DNA from: DASSFZ01 sp036514635
GTDB taxonomy: Bacteria > Chloroflexota > Anaerolineae > Fen-1058
Length of the DNA stretch: 64,000 nucleotides
Direction: 5' to 3'
Assembly (NCBI GenBank): GCA_036514635.1
Contig: DATBWU010000164.1
Location: 1 to 64,000, forward strand
Positions 7,192 through 15,405 of this stretch are shown here, piece by piece (position 1 is the stretch's first letter; each line of letters begins with the position of its first letter). The notes under the pieces are model-generated. The model ran no database searches. It was not told the origin of the DNA and saw nothing but the letters and a program-made list of their open reading frames with translations. A program made the translations under genes and the position numbers.

Positions 7192-9231
7192 ATGGCTAGA
7201 AGAGTCTTGAAGGAAGTTCGCCAACTGGCGCTTGATGAGATGTTTCGCGCCCCGGCTACAGGCGATACGGTCGCCATTGACTTTGCGTTCCCCGAACGAT
7301 TTGCCGATCGGTTAGCCCAGCAGGAAACCTTTAACAAACATCTCTTTCGGCCTAACACCTATCTTCATAAATGGTGGGCGCGGCGCTGCGGGACGACGTT
7401 CCGGGCTATCTTGAAGCAATTCGTGCCCGATCCTGAGCGTCGCGATTTCTATACGCCAGGCGGCCTGGAAGGCAAGACCGTTCTTGATCCAATGATGGGC
7501 GGCGGCACAACGCTGCACGAGGCCATTCGTCTGGGCGCGAAAGTGATCGGTGCTGATATAGACCCCATCCCGGTGGTCCAGGCGCGAGCCTCGCTGACGC
7601 AGGCTTCGCTCAAGGAACTGCGCGAGGCTTTTGATGGGTTCTTGGGGGACTTGTATTGCCGGGTCGGTCATTATTTCCAGACCGAGTGCCCACACTGCGG
7701 GAAGACTCTTGATGCGCAGTACATCCTTCACGGCTTGCTCAAACGATGTGCTTGTGGAGAGGCTGTCCAAATCGATCAGTATGAACTGCGTCAAGAGGCA
7801 GACCGGACCCTTCGCATCTCACCGGATAATTGGGAAATCACTGAAAACGAAGAGCCTATAAAAGCGGGAACCAAGAAAGTATTGCGCCTTATCGTCAAAG
7901 GTGAAACGGTCTGTCTCAATTGTGATCAGAAGTTTCAAGAACGGCTAGACCTCCCGTTTTACGCCCGCTATGTCCCTATTGCTATTGTGGGCAAGTGCGA
8001 TGTGCATGGCGTTTTCTTCCGCGCGCCTGGCTCCTCTGATCGGGATCGCATTCGCGAAGCTGATCGGCAACGATCCGCGCTCGATTTCGCTCCGGTGGAG
8101 CACTTCGCTGTGAAGGACGGCCCGAAGTCCAGCGATCTCCTTTCGAAAAACATTCAATCCTATCTCGATGTCTTTTCTTCGCGCCAGCTTCTCTATTTAT
8201 ATCATTCCATTCAGCTCCTCCGCGATTATCAAAGTGTAACCAAACTCAACCTCGCTATGCTCGTGTCGACATCGCTTGAGTTCAACTCGATGCTCTGCGG
8301 CTATAAAGGATGGTTCAAGCGCCGGCCCGGGGCGATTCGGCATGTGTTTGCCCTGCACGCCTATGCCTTTCAGTATACCGTCGCTGAGAATAATCCTGTG
8401 AACCGCGAAAAATCTTCGGGTAATCTACAACTCCTTTTTCGAGACCGTATCGAGCGTGGGCGCAAATGGGCCATAGCGCCTGTCGAGCGCAAGATTGATC
8501 GTGCCGGTAAGATACAGGTTGTGAAGGTTCCCGGTGAGCTGGATGGAGGTATTGAGGTTCACGATCAGATGTCTTTGATGGCCGCCGAGCGCCAGGCTTT
8601 CTGGCTGATTCATGGTGATTCACGCCAGTTACCTGTTGATGATCATTCTGTCGATTTCGTCGTCACCGATCCACCTTACTACGATAACGTACAATACAGC
8701 AACCTGGCCGCCTTCTTTCGAGTCTGGTTGGCGCACCTGCTGCCGTCGGACGTCAACTGGGCCTATGATGAGGCTCAGAGCGCCGTGGCGACGAAAGCGA
8801 CGGACGACGACTCTGGTTTTATGAGAGTGATTTCAGGCATCTTTCGAGAAAGCGGGCGCGTCCTCAAACGGCGCACGGGCCGGCTGGTCTTTACTTTTCA
8901 TCACTGGGATCCCAATGCCTGGGCTGAGCTAACCATCGGCTTGAAGAGGGCCGGCTTCAAACTGACTAACTATTACGTTGTGTCCTCAGAGCACCCGGTT
9001 TCAGTGCATATCAACAACCTCAACGCGATTAAGCATGATGCGATCTTGGTGCTTGCTCTGGACGGGGATTCACCGACTGCGCACTGGCCGTCTCTGACCA
9101 CAATCGACACAACGAAAAGCGAAAGATTCTGCCAGCAGTGTAGCGCAACACTAGGCTGGTTATTGGAAAGCCCGCACTCGGCTGTAGAGATTCGGACGCT
9201 CTGGAAGAGTCTCATCCAGGAGCGAAGCTAA
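7192..9231 (+). CDS. Zn-ribbon DNA methyltransferase (DUF1156/COG1743-like) of a restriction-modification system
   Basis: A 679-residue amino-methyltransferase. The N-terminal NKHLFRPNTYLHKWWARR is the signature of the DUF1156 family. The SAM-binding motif DPMMGGGTT starts at residue ~99 and the catalytic DPPYYDN at ~493. Motif I therefore precedes the catalytic motif, with nearly 400 residues between them, as in alpha-order enzymes. The intervening part holds CPHC...CAC and CLNC...C zinc-ribbon-like cysteines and probably the target-recognition region. DPPY fits N6-adenine or N4-cytosine methylation. A TTG at 7177 is an alternative start; neither has a clear ribosome site, and the leader from the promoter at 7108-7136 is short. 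Sampled lines are about 45-48% GC against roughly 60-75% in neighbours, suggesting transfer. Confidence 0.9.
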   Translation: MARRVLKEVRQLALDEMFRAPATGDTVAIDFAFPERFADRLAQQETFNKHLFRPNTYLHKWWARRCGTTFRAILKQFVPDPERRDFYTPGGLEGKTVLDPMMGGGTTLHEAIRLGAKVIGADIDPIPVVQARASLTQASLKELREAFDGFLGDLYCRVGHYFQTECPHCGKTLDAQYILHGLLKRCACGEAVQIDQYELRQEADRTLRISPDNWEITENEEPIKAGTKKVLRLIVKGETVCLNCDQKFQERLDLPFYARYVPIAIVGKCDVHGVFFRAPGSSDRDRIREADRQRSALDFAPVEHFAVKDGPKSSDLLSKNIQSYLDVFSSRQLLYLYHSIQLLRDYQSVTKLNLAMLVSTSLEFNSMLCGYKGWFKRRPGAIRHVFALHAYAFQYTVAENNPVNREKSSGNLQLLFRDRIERGRKWAIAPVERKIDRAGKIQVVKVPGELDGGIEVHDQMSLMAAERQAFWLIHGDSRQLPVDDHSVDFVVTDPPYYDNVQYSNLAAFFRVWLAHLLPSDVNWAYDEAQSAVATKATDDDSGFMRVISGIFRESGRVLKRRTGRLVFTFHHWDPNAWAELTIGLKRAGFKLTNYYVVSSEHPVSVHINNLNAIKHDAILVLALDGDSPTAHWPSLTTIDTTKSERFCQQCSATLGWLLESPHSAVEIRTLWKSLIQERS

Positions 9232-10086
9232 ATGGCTTCACGCTCAAGCAGTCGCCCGGCCGAGATATTTGGATATCCCATCGACAATCGTTCCGAGGAA
9301 GCACAGCGCGTGCGCACACAGCACGAGTGCCCGTTTGTAAATCAGGCTTGCATCAAAAAGAGCCGCCTGATCGATTACCCCTTCGGTGTCTGCTCAGCTG
9401 AGCATCAAGGCAGAATTAACACGCTCTGCCCACGGCGCTTTGAGGAACGAGGGTCGATTGAGGGGATACCGCGCGTCCTTGAGGATGTCGCCTTACACTA
9501 TTTTGGCAGCTTCAACAATGTTATCCCCTTCTCGGAAGTGAAGCTTCCTAAAATCGGCTCGATAGACTATGTTCTGGTAAAACACAAGCCGATGAAGGCT
9601 GCGGTCGAAGACTTTGTGTCGGTAGAGTTTCAAGCAGATTCAACTACAGGCACCGGAGGGCTTGTACAGGGAATCAAGGACTTTGTCGCAGGTCAGGACA
9701 TTGAGGAACGCCGCTATCCTTTTGGAATGAACACGTATGACACGATCAAACGATCCGTCACGCAATTGCTCAATAAAGGCATGGCCTATGAAGCCTGGGG
9801 GATAAAAGGCTACTGGGTCATTCAAGAATACATCTACGCCAACCTGGTCAACCGATACGGATTGAAGCCCGAAGGCTATTCCCCGGAACAGGCTTCACGG
9901 TTCGCACTCTACAACCTCGTGAGAAAGGGCGACCGTCTCAATCTGATGCTGAGTCGTTTTGTGTCAACTTCTGTGGACGAAGTGTACGAGGCCATGCGCC
10001 GTAATCGTGATCTGCCTAGCAAGGATAGGTTCGTGAACGCGCTCAATACAAAGCTTCAGGCCAGACTGAGCATCCGATTCGATTAA
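9232..10086 (+). CDS. NotI-family type II restriction endonuclease
   Basis: A 284-residue protein beginning right after the methyltransferase stop (TAAATG) with AGGAG nine bases upstream. The N-terminal part AEIFGYPIDN, then ECPF, QAC, FGVC and LCPRRF gives cysteines 33, 40, 54 and 66 spaced as in the iron-binding fold of NotI. SIDYVLV (Asp112) and VSVEFQADSTTGTGG (Glu132, Gln134) match the D...ExQ nuclease core of NotI, which has LEIQTMDFHG at this place. The family cuts long, GC-rich palindromes. The enzyme is shorter than NotI itself (about 380 residues), so specificity may differ. Assignment is from my memory of NotI; the match in order and spacing is good. Confidence 0.82.
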   Translation: MASRSSSRPAEIFGYPIDNRSEEAQRVRTQHECPFVNQACIKKSRLIDYPFGVCSAEHQGRINTLCPRRFEERGSIEGIPRVLEDVALHYFGSFNNVIPFSEVKLPKIGSIDYVLVKHKPMKAAVEDFVSVEFQADSTTGTGGLVQGIKDFVAGQDIEERRYPFGMNTYDTIKRSVTQLLNKGMAYEAWGIKGYWVIQEYIYANLVNRYGLKPEGYSPEQASRFALYNLVRKGDRLNLMLSRFVSTSVDEVYEAMRRNRDLPSKDRFVNALNTKLQARLSIRFD

Positions 10087-10123
10087 AGGATTGGAGTTCT
10101 CCAGGCACAGATCCCCCACGGAA

Positions 10124-11287
10124 TTATTGCGCGCGATGGTACGCCGCCTGCGCCGCCGCAGCACCCAGGCCCATCTCGATCAGATAGCCGGCGTCTTTGA
10201 GCGCTGCTTCGATCGCCGCGACCGTCTGCCGAATCTCGGCGTCGCCGACGATGCCCATGTGTCCGACGCGGAAATACTTGCCGCGTAGAGCGGGATGAAG
10301 GCCGCCCGCGATCGCCACGCCGTGCTGCCCCACACTGCCGATGAGCTTGTCGTCCACGCCATCAGGATAGTAGACCGTGGTCAGGGTATCGGAAACCAGT
10401 TCGGATCGAACGGGAACCAGGCGCAGGCCGAGCGCCTGCATCGCGGCGCGCATTGCCGCACCCAGCCGCCGATGCCGCGCCCAGCGCATCTCCATCCCTT
10501 CTTTCAGCATCTGCTTCACCGACTCGTTCAACGCGACGATCAGATTCGTCGCCGGTGTGGCGAAATACGCCGGCCTGCGCTCCTGGTACGCGCGCATGAT
10601 CGGCAGCCACGCGCCCCAGTCGCAGTAGTACGATGCGACCGGCTGCTTGCGCGCCTTGAACGCCTCCAGCGCGCGAGGCCGCGCTACCACTAGCGCCAAC
10701 CCGACGGGCACAGCCAGCGCTTTCTGTGACGCGGTCAGGCACAGGTCCACATCCCACTTCGCCATCTCGAACTCTTCACCGCCCAGCGCGCACACGCCGT
10801 CGACGATCGCCAGCGCGTTGGCGCGGCGGGCCAGCGCGGCCAGTTCCGGCACCGGCGCGAGGACGCCCGTCGACGTATCGACGTGGGTGATCGCCAGCGC
10901 TTTCGCGCCGGTTTTCAGCGCCGACTCAACCGCTTCCAGCGATGGGCAATCGCCCGCAGGGGCAGTGACTACGTCGACGCGCGCGCCGTGGCGCATCAGG
11001 ACATCGACCATGCGCCGCGCGAAGTAGCCGGTGTCGACGACGATCGCGCGGTCGCCCGGCTCGATCACATTCGCGACGGCCATCTCCATCGCCAGTGTGC
11101 CGGAACCGGCGATGACGAACGGCTGGCCGTCGGGCGCGCGGAACACCTGGCTCAGCGCGTCCAGGCATTCGCCGAAGATTTCGAGGAACGCCAGCGAGGT
11201 GTGGCCGAGCGGCGGCTGCGCCAGCGCCGACAACACACCTTCATCGACTTCGACGGGTCCGGGGATCATCAATAGAGGTCGAGACAT
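10124..11287 (-). CDS. Class V PLP aminotransferase (alanine/serine-glyoxylate type)
   Basis: A 387-residue enzyme. It opens with MSRPLLMIPGPVEVDEGVL, the classic PGP start of alanine-glyoxylate/serine-glyoxylate aminotransferases. The PLP lysine lies in LCLTASQKALAVPVG. ALAITHVDTSTGVLAPV and LAIVDGVCALGGEEFEM carry the cofactor-binding Asp. KYFRVGHMGIVGDAEI is the conserved C-terminal substrate arginine region. The probable reaction is transamination of glyoxylate with alanine or serine; phosphoserine aminotransferase is less likely. It lies 15 bases downstream of lpdA on the same strand, so it may be part of the dehydrogenase operon. It converges with the endonuclease gene; I see no clear terminator in the 37-base gap. 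Confidence 0.92.
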   Translation of the reverse strand: MSRPLLMIPGPVEVDEGVLSALAQPPLGHTSLAFLEIFGECLDALSQVFRAPDGQPFVIAGSGTLAMEMAVANVIEPGDRAIVVDTGYFARRMVDVLMRHGARVDVVTAPAGDCPSLEAVESALKTGAKALAITHVDTSTGVLAPVPELAALARRANALAIVDGVCALGGEEFEMAKWDVDLCLTASQKALAVPVGLALVVARPRALEAFKARKQPVASYYCDWGAWLPIMRAYQERRPAYFATPATNLIVALNESVKQMLKEGMEMRWARHRRLGAAMRAAMQALGLRLVPVRSELVSDTLTTVYYPDGVDDKLIGSVGQHGVAIAGGLHPALRGKYFRVGHMGIVGDAEIRQTVAAIEAALKDAGYLIEMGLGAAAAQAAYHRAQ

Positions 11288-11302
11288 GGTTCACTCCATC
11301 AT

Positions 11303-12706
11303 CTAAATGTGAATCGCCTGCCCCTCGACCGCGTGCGCGGCTTCCATCATCACCTCGCCCAGCGTCGGGTGCGCGTGCACTGAGCGCGCCACCTCGTTCG
11401 GCGTCAGTTCGGCGTTGCGCGCCAGCGCCCATTCGGGCAGCAACTCGGTGACTTCAGGCCCGATCATGTGTACGCCGAGAATCTCGCCGTACTTCGCATC
11501 GGCGATGACTTTGACGAAGCCGTAGTTCTCGCCGAGGCCGAGCGCCTTGCCGTTGGGCTGGAACGGGAACTTGCCGACCTTCAGCGTGTGGCCCTGCTCC
11601 TTAGCCTGCTTCTCGGTCAGACCCATCGACGCGATCTGCGGGACGCAGTAGGTGCAGCGTGGCAGCGCCAGGTAATCGAGGTCCGGCGGGTTGTGCCCGG
11701 CGATTGCCTCGGCGGCGACGATGCCCTGCGCCGACCCGACGTGGGCCAGCATCAACTTGCCGTTCACATCGCCGATGGCGTAGACATTCGGAACGTTGGT
11801 GCGATATTTGCCATCGACCACAATCGCCCGCCGCTCGACCTTGATGCCGAGCGTCTCCAGCCCGACGTTCTCGGTATTCGGCGTGGTGCCGATCGCGATC
11901 AGGGCTTTGTCGGCTTTGATCGTCTGCCCGCCGGCTTTCACTTCCACGCCACCATCGACCTTGCTGATCGATTCGACCTTCGTGCCGGTCATGATCTTGA
12001 TGCCCATCTTGGTGAACGCTTTAGCGAGCTCGGCGCTGACCTCTTCATCCTCAAGCGGAGCGACGGTGGGCAGCATCTCGATGAGCGTGACTTCGGCTCC
12101 GTAAGCGCGGAAGACGTAGCTGAACTCCAGTCCGATCGGCCCGGTTCCCACCACCGCGACCGACTTGGGCGCTTCGGTCAGCTCCAGCGCCTGCCGGTAG
12201 GTGATGATCGATTGCCCGTCGATCGGCACGCCGGGAATCAGCGAAGCGCGCGCGCCGGCGGCGATGATGATGTTCTTGGCGTCGAGCACGCCGTCGAATT
12301 TCTGGCCGTTGACGGCGGGCGCATCCGGCGCGGACTTCACTTCGATCGTGTTAGGCGATTTGAGCGTGCCGTTGCCTTGATACACGTCGATCTTGTTCTT
12401 CTTCATCAAGAACTGCACGCCCTTCACCAGCCGATCACTGACCTGCCGGCTGCGCTTTTGGGCCACGGCGTAATCGAGTTTCAGGTTGTCGAACGAGAAG
12501 CCGAACTCCTTGCCGCGATGCAGCAGTTCGGCGATCTCGGCATTGCGCAGCAGGGCCTTGCTGGGGATGCATCCCCAATTCAGGCAGATGCCGCCCATGT
12601 GCTCGCGCTCGACCACGGCGACCTTCAGTCCCAGTTGCGCCGCTCGGATGGCGGCGACGTAGCCGGCCGGCCCGCCGCCGATGACCGTCACATCATAGTT
12701 AGGCAT
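11303..12706 (-). CDS. lpdA: Dihydrolipoyl dehydrogenase (E3)
   Basis: A 467-residue flavoprotein that reoxidises dihydrolipoyl groups on E2 and passes electrons to NAD. It shows VTVIGGGPAGYVAAI at the N-terminus for FAD, GGICLNWGCIPSKALL with the redox-active cysteine pair, SVAVVGTGPIGLEFSYVF for NAD binding, YAIGDVNGKLMLAHVGSAQG for the flavin, and a C-terminal HAHPTLGEVMMEAAHAVEG with the catalytic His and Glu. The length is normal. It sits downstream of E2, separated by a palindromic repeat at 12731-12800, and upstream of the class V aminotransferase. It is the last dehydrogenase gene in the order E1-alpha, E1-beta, E2, E3. Confidence 0.97.
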   Translation of the reverse strand: MPNYDVTVIGGGPAGYVAAIRAAQLGLKVAVVEREHMGGICLNWGCIPSKALLRNAEIAELLHRGKEFGFSFDNLKLDYAVAQKRSRQVSDRLVKGVQFLMKKNKIDVYQGNGTLKSPNTIEVKSAPDAPAVNGQKFDGVLDAKNIIIAAGARASLIPGVPIDGQSIITYRQALELTEAPKSVAVVGTGPIGLEFSYVFRAYGAEVTLIEMLPTVAPLEDEEVSAELAKAFTKMGIKIMTGTKVESISKVDGGVEVKAGGQTIKADKALIAIGTTPNTENVGLETLGIKVERRAIVVDGKYRTNVPNVYAIGDVNGKLMLAHVGSAQGIVAAEAIAGHNPPDLDYLALPRCTYCVPQIASMGLTEKQAKEQGHTLKVGKFPFQPNGKALGLGENYGFVKVIADAKYGEILGVHMIGPEVTELLPEWALARNAELTPNEVARSVHAHPTLGEVMMEAAHAVEGQAIHI

Positions 12707-12730
12707 TCTATCTCCTAATCAGGAAGATCA

Positions 12731-12800
12731 TAAACCGCAGAGAGCGCAAAGAACGCAGAGCAAAATCATCTTTGCGCTCTCCGCGTCCTCTGCGGTTAAA
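12731..12800. repeat. Palindromic repeat, accgCAAAGA family
   Basis: The left arm (AACCGCAGAGAGCGCAAAGAA) and the right arm (TTTGCGCTCTCCGCGTCCTCTGCGGTT) form an imperfect inverted repeat between lpdA and the E2 gene. The right end touches the E2 stop codon at 12801-12803. Related copies are at 16605, 27689, 40415 and inside mutS at 43094. Confidence 0.75.
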
Positions 12801-14108
12801 TTATCCCCAGTTCTCCAGCGCGTGCTTGAGCGTCGCCATGAAGTTGTCCGCCGAGTTGCCGTCGAGGATGCGATGATCGAACGTCAGGCCGACGTACACC
12901 ATCGGCTTGATCGCGATCGAATCGACGCCGTTCTGCGTCATCACGACGACACGCTTCTCGATCTTACCCACACCCAAGATGGCGCACTGCGGCTGGTTGA
13001 TGATCGGCGTGGCGAACAGGCTGCCCGACGTGCCGTGATTGGTCAGGGTGAACGTGCCGCCCTGCACGTCGTCCGGCTTGAGCATCTTGCGCCGCGCGCG
13101 ATCGGTCAGATCGCTCACCACGCGCGCCAGACCCAACAGGTTCATCGAGTCGGCGTTCTTGATCACCGGCACGATCAGGCCCTCGTCGCCCAACGATACG
13201 GCGACGCCGATGTTGACCGGCCGGTGCAGAACGATGCCGCCGTCACTCCACGACGAGTTGACCATCGGGTGCTGCTTGAGCGCGGCGACGCTCGCCGCGA
13301 CGAAATACGGCGAGAAAGTCAGGTTCGCGCCGTCGCGCTCGAAAGCGGCTTTGTTCGCGTTGCGATGCGCCGCCACGCGCGACAGATCGACCTCGAAGAC
13401 GGTCGTCACGTGCGGGCTGATCTGCTTGGAGCGCAGCATGTGCTCGGCGATCGACTTGCGCATCGAAGAAAGTGCGACGGTCTCGCCAGGGAGGGCGGAA
13501 GGCGCAGGCGCAGGTGCGGGAGCCGGGGCGAGCCTGGCGAAGACCTCCTCGGTCGGGCGGAACAACTCGCCCAGGCCGGGCTGCTCCCAGGGCGCGAGTT
13601 CCTTCAACCCCGGCCCTGCCGGGAGAGACACGCCGCCTTTCTCGATATAAGCCAGGATGTCCTTTTTGGTGACGCGCCCGCCTTCGCCGGTGCCTTTGAT
13701 CAGCGAGACATCGACGTTGTGCTCAGAGGCGATACGTGCCACGACCGGCGAGATGCGTTGCGCGACCGAGGGTTGGGCAACCGCAGCGGGAGCGGCGACG
13801 GCCGCCGTCATCGCGTGCGCCGGTTCGACGGCGTGCACGTCGAACTTGCCGCCAAGCGGTGGTGTATCGCCCGGCTGGCCGATGTACGCGATCAACGTCC
13901 CTGCCTGCACGACATCGCCTTCATTGAAGTACAGTTTCAACAACGTGCCCTCGCCCGCCGCTGTGACTTCGGTCGTCACTTTATCGGTCTCGACTTCGAG
14001 GATCGGCTCGTACAGTTTGATCGGCTCGCCGACTGTCTTCAGCCACTTGCTGATCTTGCCCTCGACGATACTCTCGCCGAGTTGGGGCATGACGACGTTG
14101 GTTCCCAT
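12801..14108 (-). CDS. 2-oxoacid dehydrogenase dihydrolipoyl acyltransferase (E2)
   Basis: A 435-residue core enzyme. The lipoyl domain (~1-78) has VVMPQLGESIVEG and the lipoylated lysine in EVETDKVTTEV. After a proline/alanine linker, the subunit-binding domain (~118-160) reads RISPVVARIASEHNVDV, then GRVTKKDILAYI. A second Pro-Ala linker (APAPAPAPAP) leads to the catalytic domain, ending in FDHRILDGNSADNFM with the His and Asp of the acyl-transfer site. With the E1 subunits upstream it forms a branched-chain-type complex that makes acyl-CoA from branched 2-oxoacids; acetoin or pyruvate as substrate cannot be excluded. The ATG at 14108 gives a normal lipoyl-domain start. Confidence 0.95.
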   Translation of the reverse strand: MGTNVVMPQLGESIVEGKISKWLKTVGEPIKLYEPILEVETDKVTTEVTAAGEGTLLKLYFNEGDVVQAGTLIAYIGQPGDTPPLGGKFDVHAVEPAHAMTAAVAAPAAVAQPSVAQRISPVVARIASEHNVDVSLIKGTGEGGRVTKKDILAYIEKGGVSLPAGPGLKELAPWEQPGLGELFRPTEEVFARLAPAPAPAPAPSALPGETVALSSMRKSIAEHMLRSKQISPHVTTVFEVDLSRVAAHRNANKAAFERDGANLTFSPYFVAASVAALKQHPMVNSSWSDGGIVLHRPVNIGVAVSLGDEGLIVPVIKNADSMNLLGLARVVSDLTDRARRKMLKPDDVQGGTFTLTNHGTSGSLFATPIINQPQCAILGVGKIEKRVVVMTQNGVDSIAIKPMVYVGLTFDHRILDGNSADNFMATLKHALENWG

Positions 14109-14122
14109 CGATCTTCTCTCTC

Positions 14123-14320
14123 CCGCAAAACGTAAAGCGTAACGCTCTTAACGGGTTTCAATGAGGCATGTCATGCTGAGGAGCGAAGCGACGAAGCATC
14201 TCGCCAGTTTGCGGCGAGACCCTTCGCTTCGCTCAGGGTGACAAGCCACCTCCTTGAATCAGCCATAGAGTCAAGCGTAAAACGTAAGCGCGCCTTTACG
14301 TTTTACGCATCACGTTTTAG
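14123..14320. repeat. Composite of three palindromic repeat pieces
   Basis: The gap between E2 and E1-beta holds an 'AAACGTAAAGCGTAACGC' piece (14126-14145), an inverted repeat at 14167-14244 (CATGCTGAGGAGCGAAGCGA against TCGCTTCGCTCAGGGTGAC), and a second CGTAAAACGT palindrome at 14272-14320 (AAGCGTAAAACGTAAGC against TTTACGTTTTACGCATCACG). The last provides the E1-beta stop codon at 14317-14319. Confidence 0.7.
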
Positions 14321-15300
14321 TAGGCTGCCAGCTTGCGCATCGCCTCTGCAATCTTCTGCGTGTTCGGCATGAACCAGTCCTGCAACGCGTGGCTGTACGG
14401 GACGCCGGGCACGTCGGGGCCGGCCAGCCGCATGATCGGCGCGTCCATGTAGTGGAATGCTTCGTCGGCCAGAATCGCCGCGATCTCCGCGCCGTAGCCC
14501 AGGAACCGGTTGTCCTCGTAGACGATCAACGCTTTGCCGGTCTTCTTGAACGAGTCGAGCACCGTCTCTCTATCGAGCGGGTTGAGCGTGCGCAGATCGA
14601 CCAACTCGACGCCGATGCCTTCTTTCGCCACTTCGTCGGCGGCCTGCCTGCAGTAGAAGTGCATGATGCCGTAGGCGTACACCGTGATGTCCGTGCCTTC
14701 GCGCGTGATGCTGGCCGTCCCGAGTGGAACGGTGTAATCACCGGCGGGAATCTCACCCTTGATCAGGCGATAGCCTTTCTTGGGTTCGAGGAACAACACC
14801 GGGTTGTTGTCGCGGATGGCCGACTTGAGCAGGCCCTTCGCGTCTTTCGGATTCGACGGCACGACGACCTTGAGGCCTGGCACGTGCGCAAACGTGGCTT
14901 CGATCGACTGCGAGTGATACAGCCCGCCGCCGATGCCGCCGCCGTACGGCGTGCGAATGACCATCGGCACGCAGTACGCGCCGCCGGTGCGATACATCAT
15001 GCGCGCGGCCTCGTTGACGATCTGGTTGTAGGCGGGATGGATGAAATCGGCGAATTGAATTTCGCACACGGGGCGCATGCCGTTCATCGCCGCGCCGATG
15101 CCGATCGCGACGATCGACGACTCGGCCAGCGGCGAGTCGATGATACGGGTTGGGCCGTATTTGTCGAACAGACCCAGCGTCGCGCGGAACACGCCGCCGC
15201 GCGGGCCAACGTCCTCGCCGGTGATGAACACCGCCGGATCGCGCGCCAGTTCCTCGTCGAGCGCCTCGCGGATGCCTTCGATGAGAGTCTTCTCGGCCAT
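14317..15300 (-). CDS. 2-oxoacid dehydrogenase E1 component, beta subunit
   Basis: A 327-residue transketolase-like beta subunit. MAEKTLIEGIREALDEELAR and VFITGEDVGPRGGVFRAT at the start, SPLAESSIVAIGIGAAMNGM and CEIQFADFIHPAYNQIVNEA in the pyrimidine-binding domain, and LVDLRTLNPLDRETVLDSFK with VYEDN in the C-terminal domain are all typical. With the alpha subunit it decarboxylates a 2-oxoacid on thiamine diphosphate and loads the acyl group on E2. I chose the ATG at 15300 because GGGAA lies six bases upstream and homologues begin at this MAEKT-like position; ATGs at 15306 and 15318 are alternatives. Its stop lies inside a palindromic repeat. Confidence 0.95.
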   Translation of the reverse strand: MAEKTLIEGIREALDEELARDPAVFITGEDVGPRGGVFRATLGLFDKYGPTRIIDSPLAESSIVAIGIGAAMNGMRPVCEIQFADFIHPAYNQIVNEAARMMYRTGGAYCVPMVIRTPYGGGIGGGLYHSQSIEATFAHVPGLKVVVPSNPKDAKGLLKSAIRDNNPVLFLEPKKGYRLIKGEIPAGDYTVPLGTASITREGTDITVYAYGIMHFYCRQAADEVAKEGIGVELVDLRTLNPLDRETVLDSFKKTGKALIVYEDNRFLGYGAEIAAILADEAFHYMDAPIMRLAGPDVPGVPYSHALQDWFMPNTQKIAEAMRKLAAY

Positions 15301-15334
15301 GTGCATTTCCCGAACCATTGCTGAGGTTTCAATT

Positions 15335-15405
15335 CACGACGAATGACCAACGACGAATGACCAACTGCTGTCGTCCTTTGTCCTTCGTCGTTCGTCATTG
15401 GTCAG
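15335..15405. repeat. Inverted repeat built from 'acgaatgacca' units
   Basis: Two direct copies of ACGACGAATGACCAAC are followed by GTCCTTCGTCGTTCGTCATTGGTC, giving a hairpin between E1-beta and E1-alpha. The right end contributes the E1-alpha stop codon (complement of 15402-15404). Confidence 0.7.

Noticed and set aside
11468..12718. Long plus-strand open frame (416 codons)
   Set aside because: It lies exactly opposite lpdA, whose motifs are clear. GC-rich genes here give long antisense frames. The translation is rich in Arg, Asp and His and has no motif.
12822..14135. Long plus-strand open frame (437 codons)
   Set aside because: It is the antisense of the E2 gene, which has full lipoyl, binding and catalytic domains. 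No family match and an odd composition.
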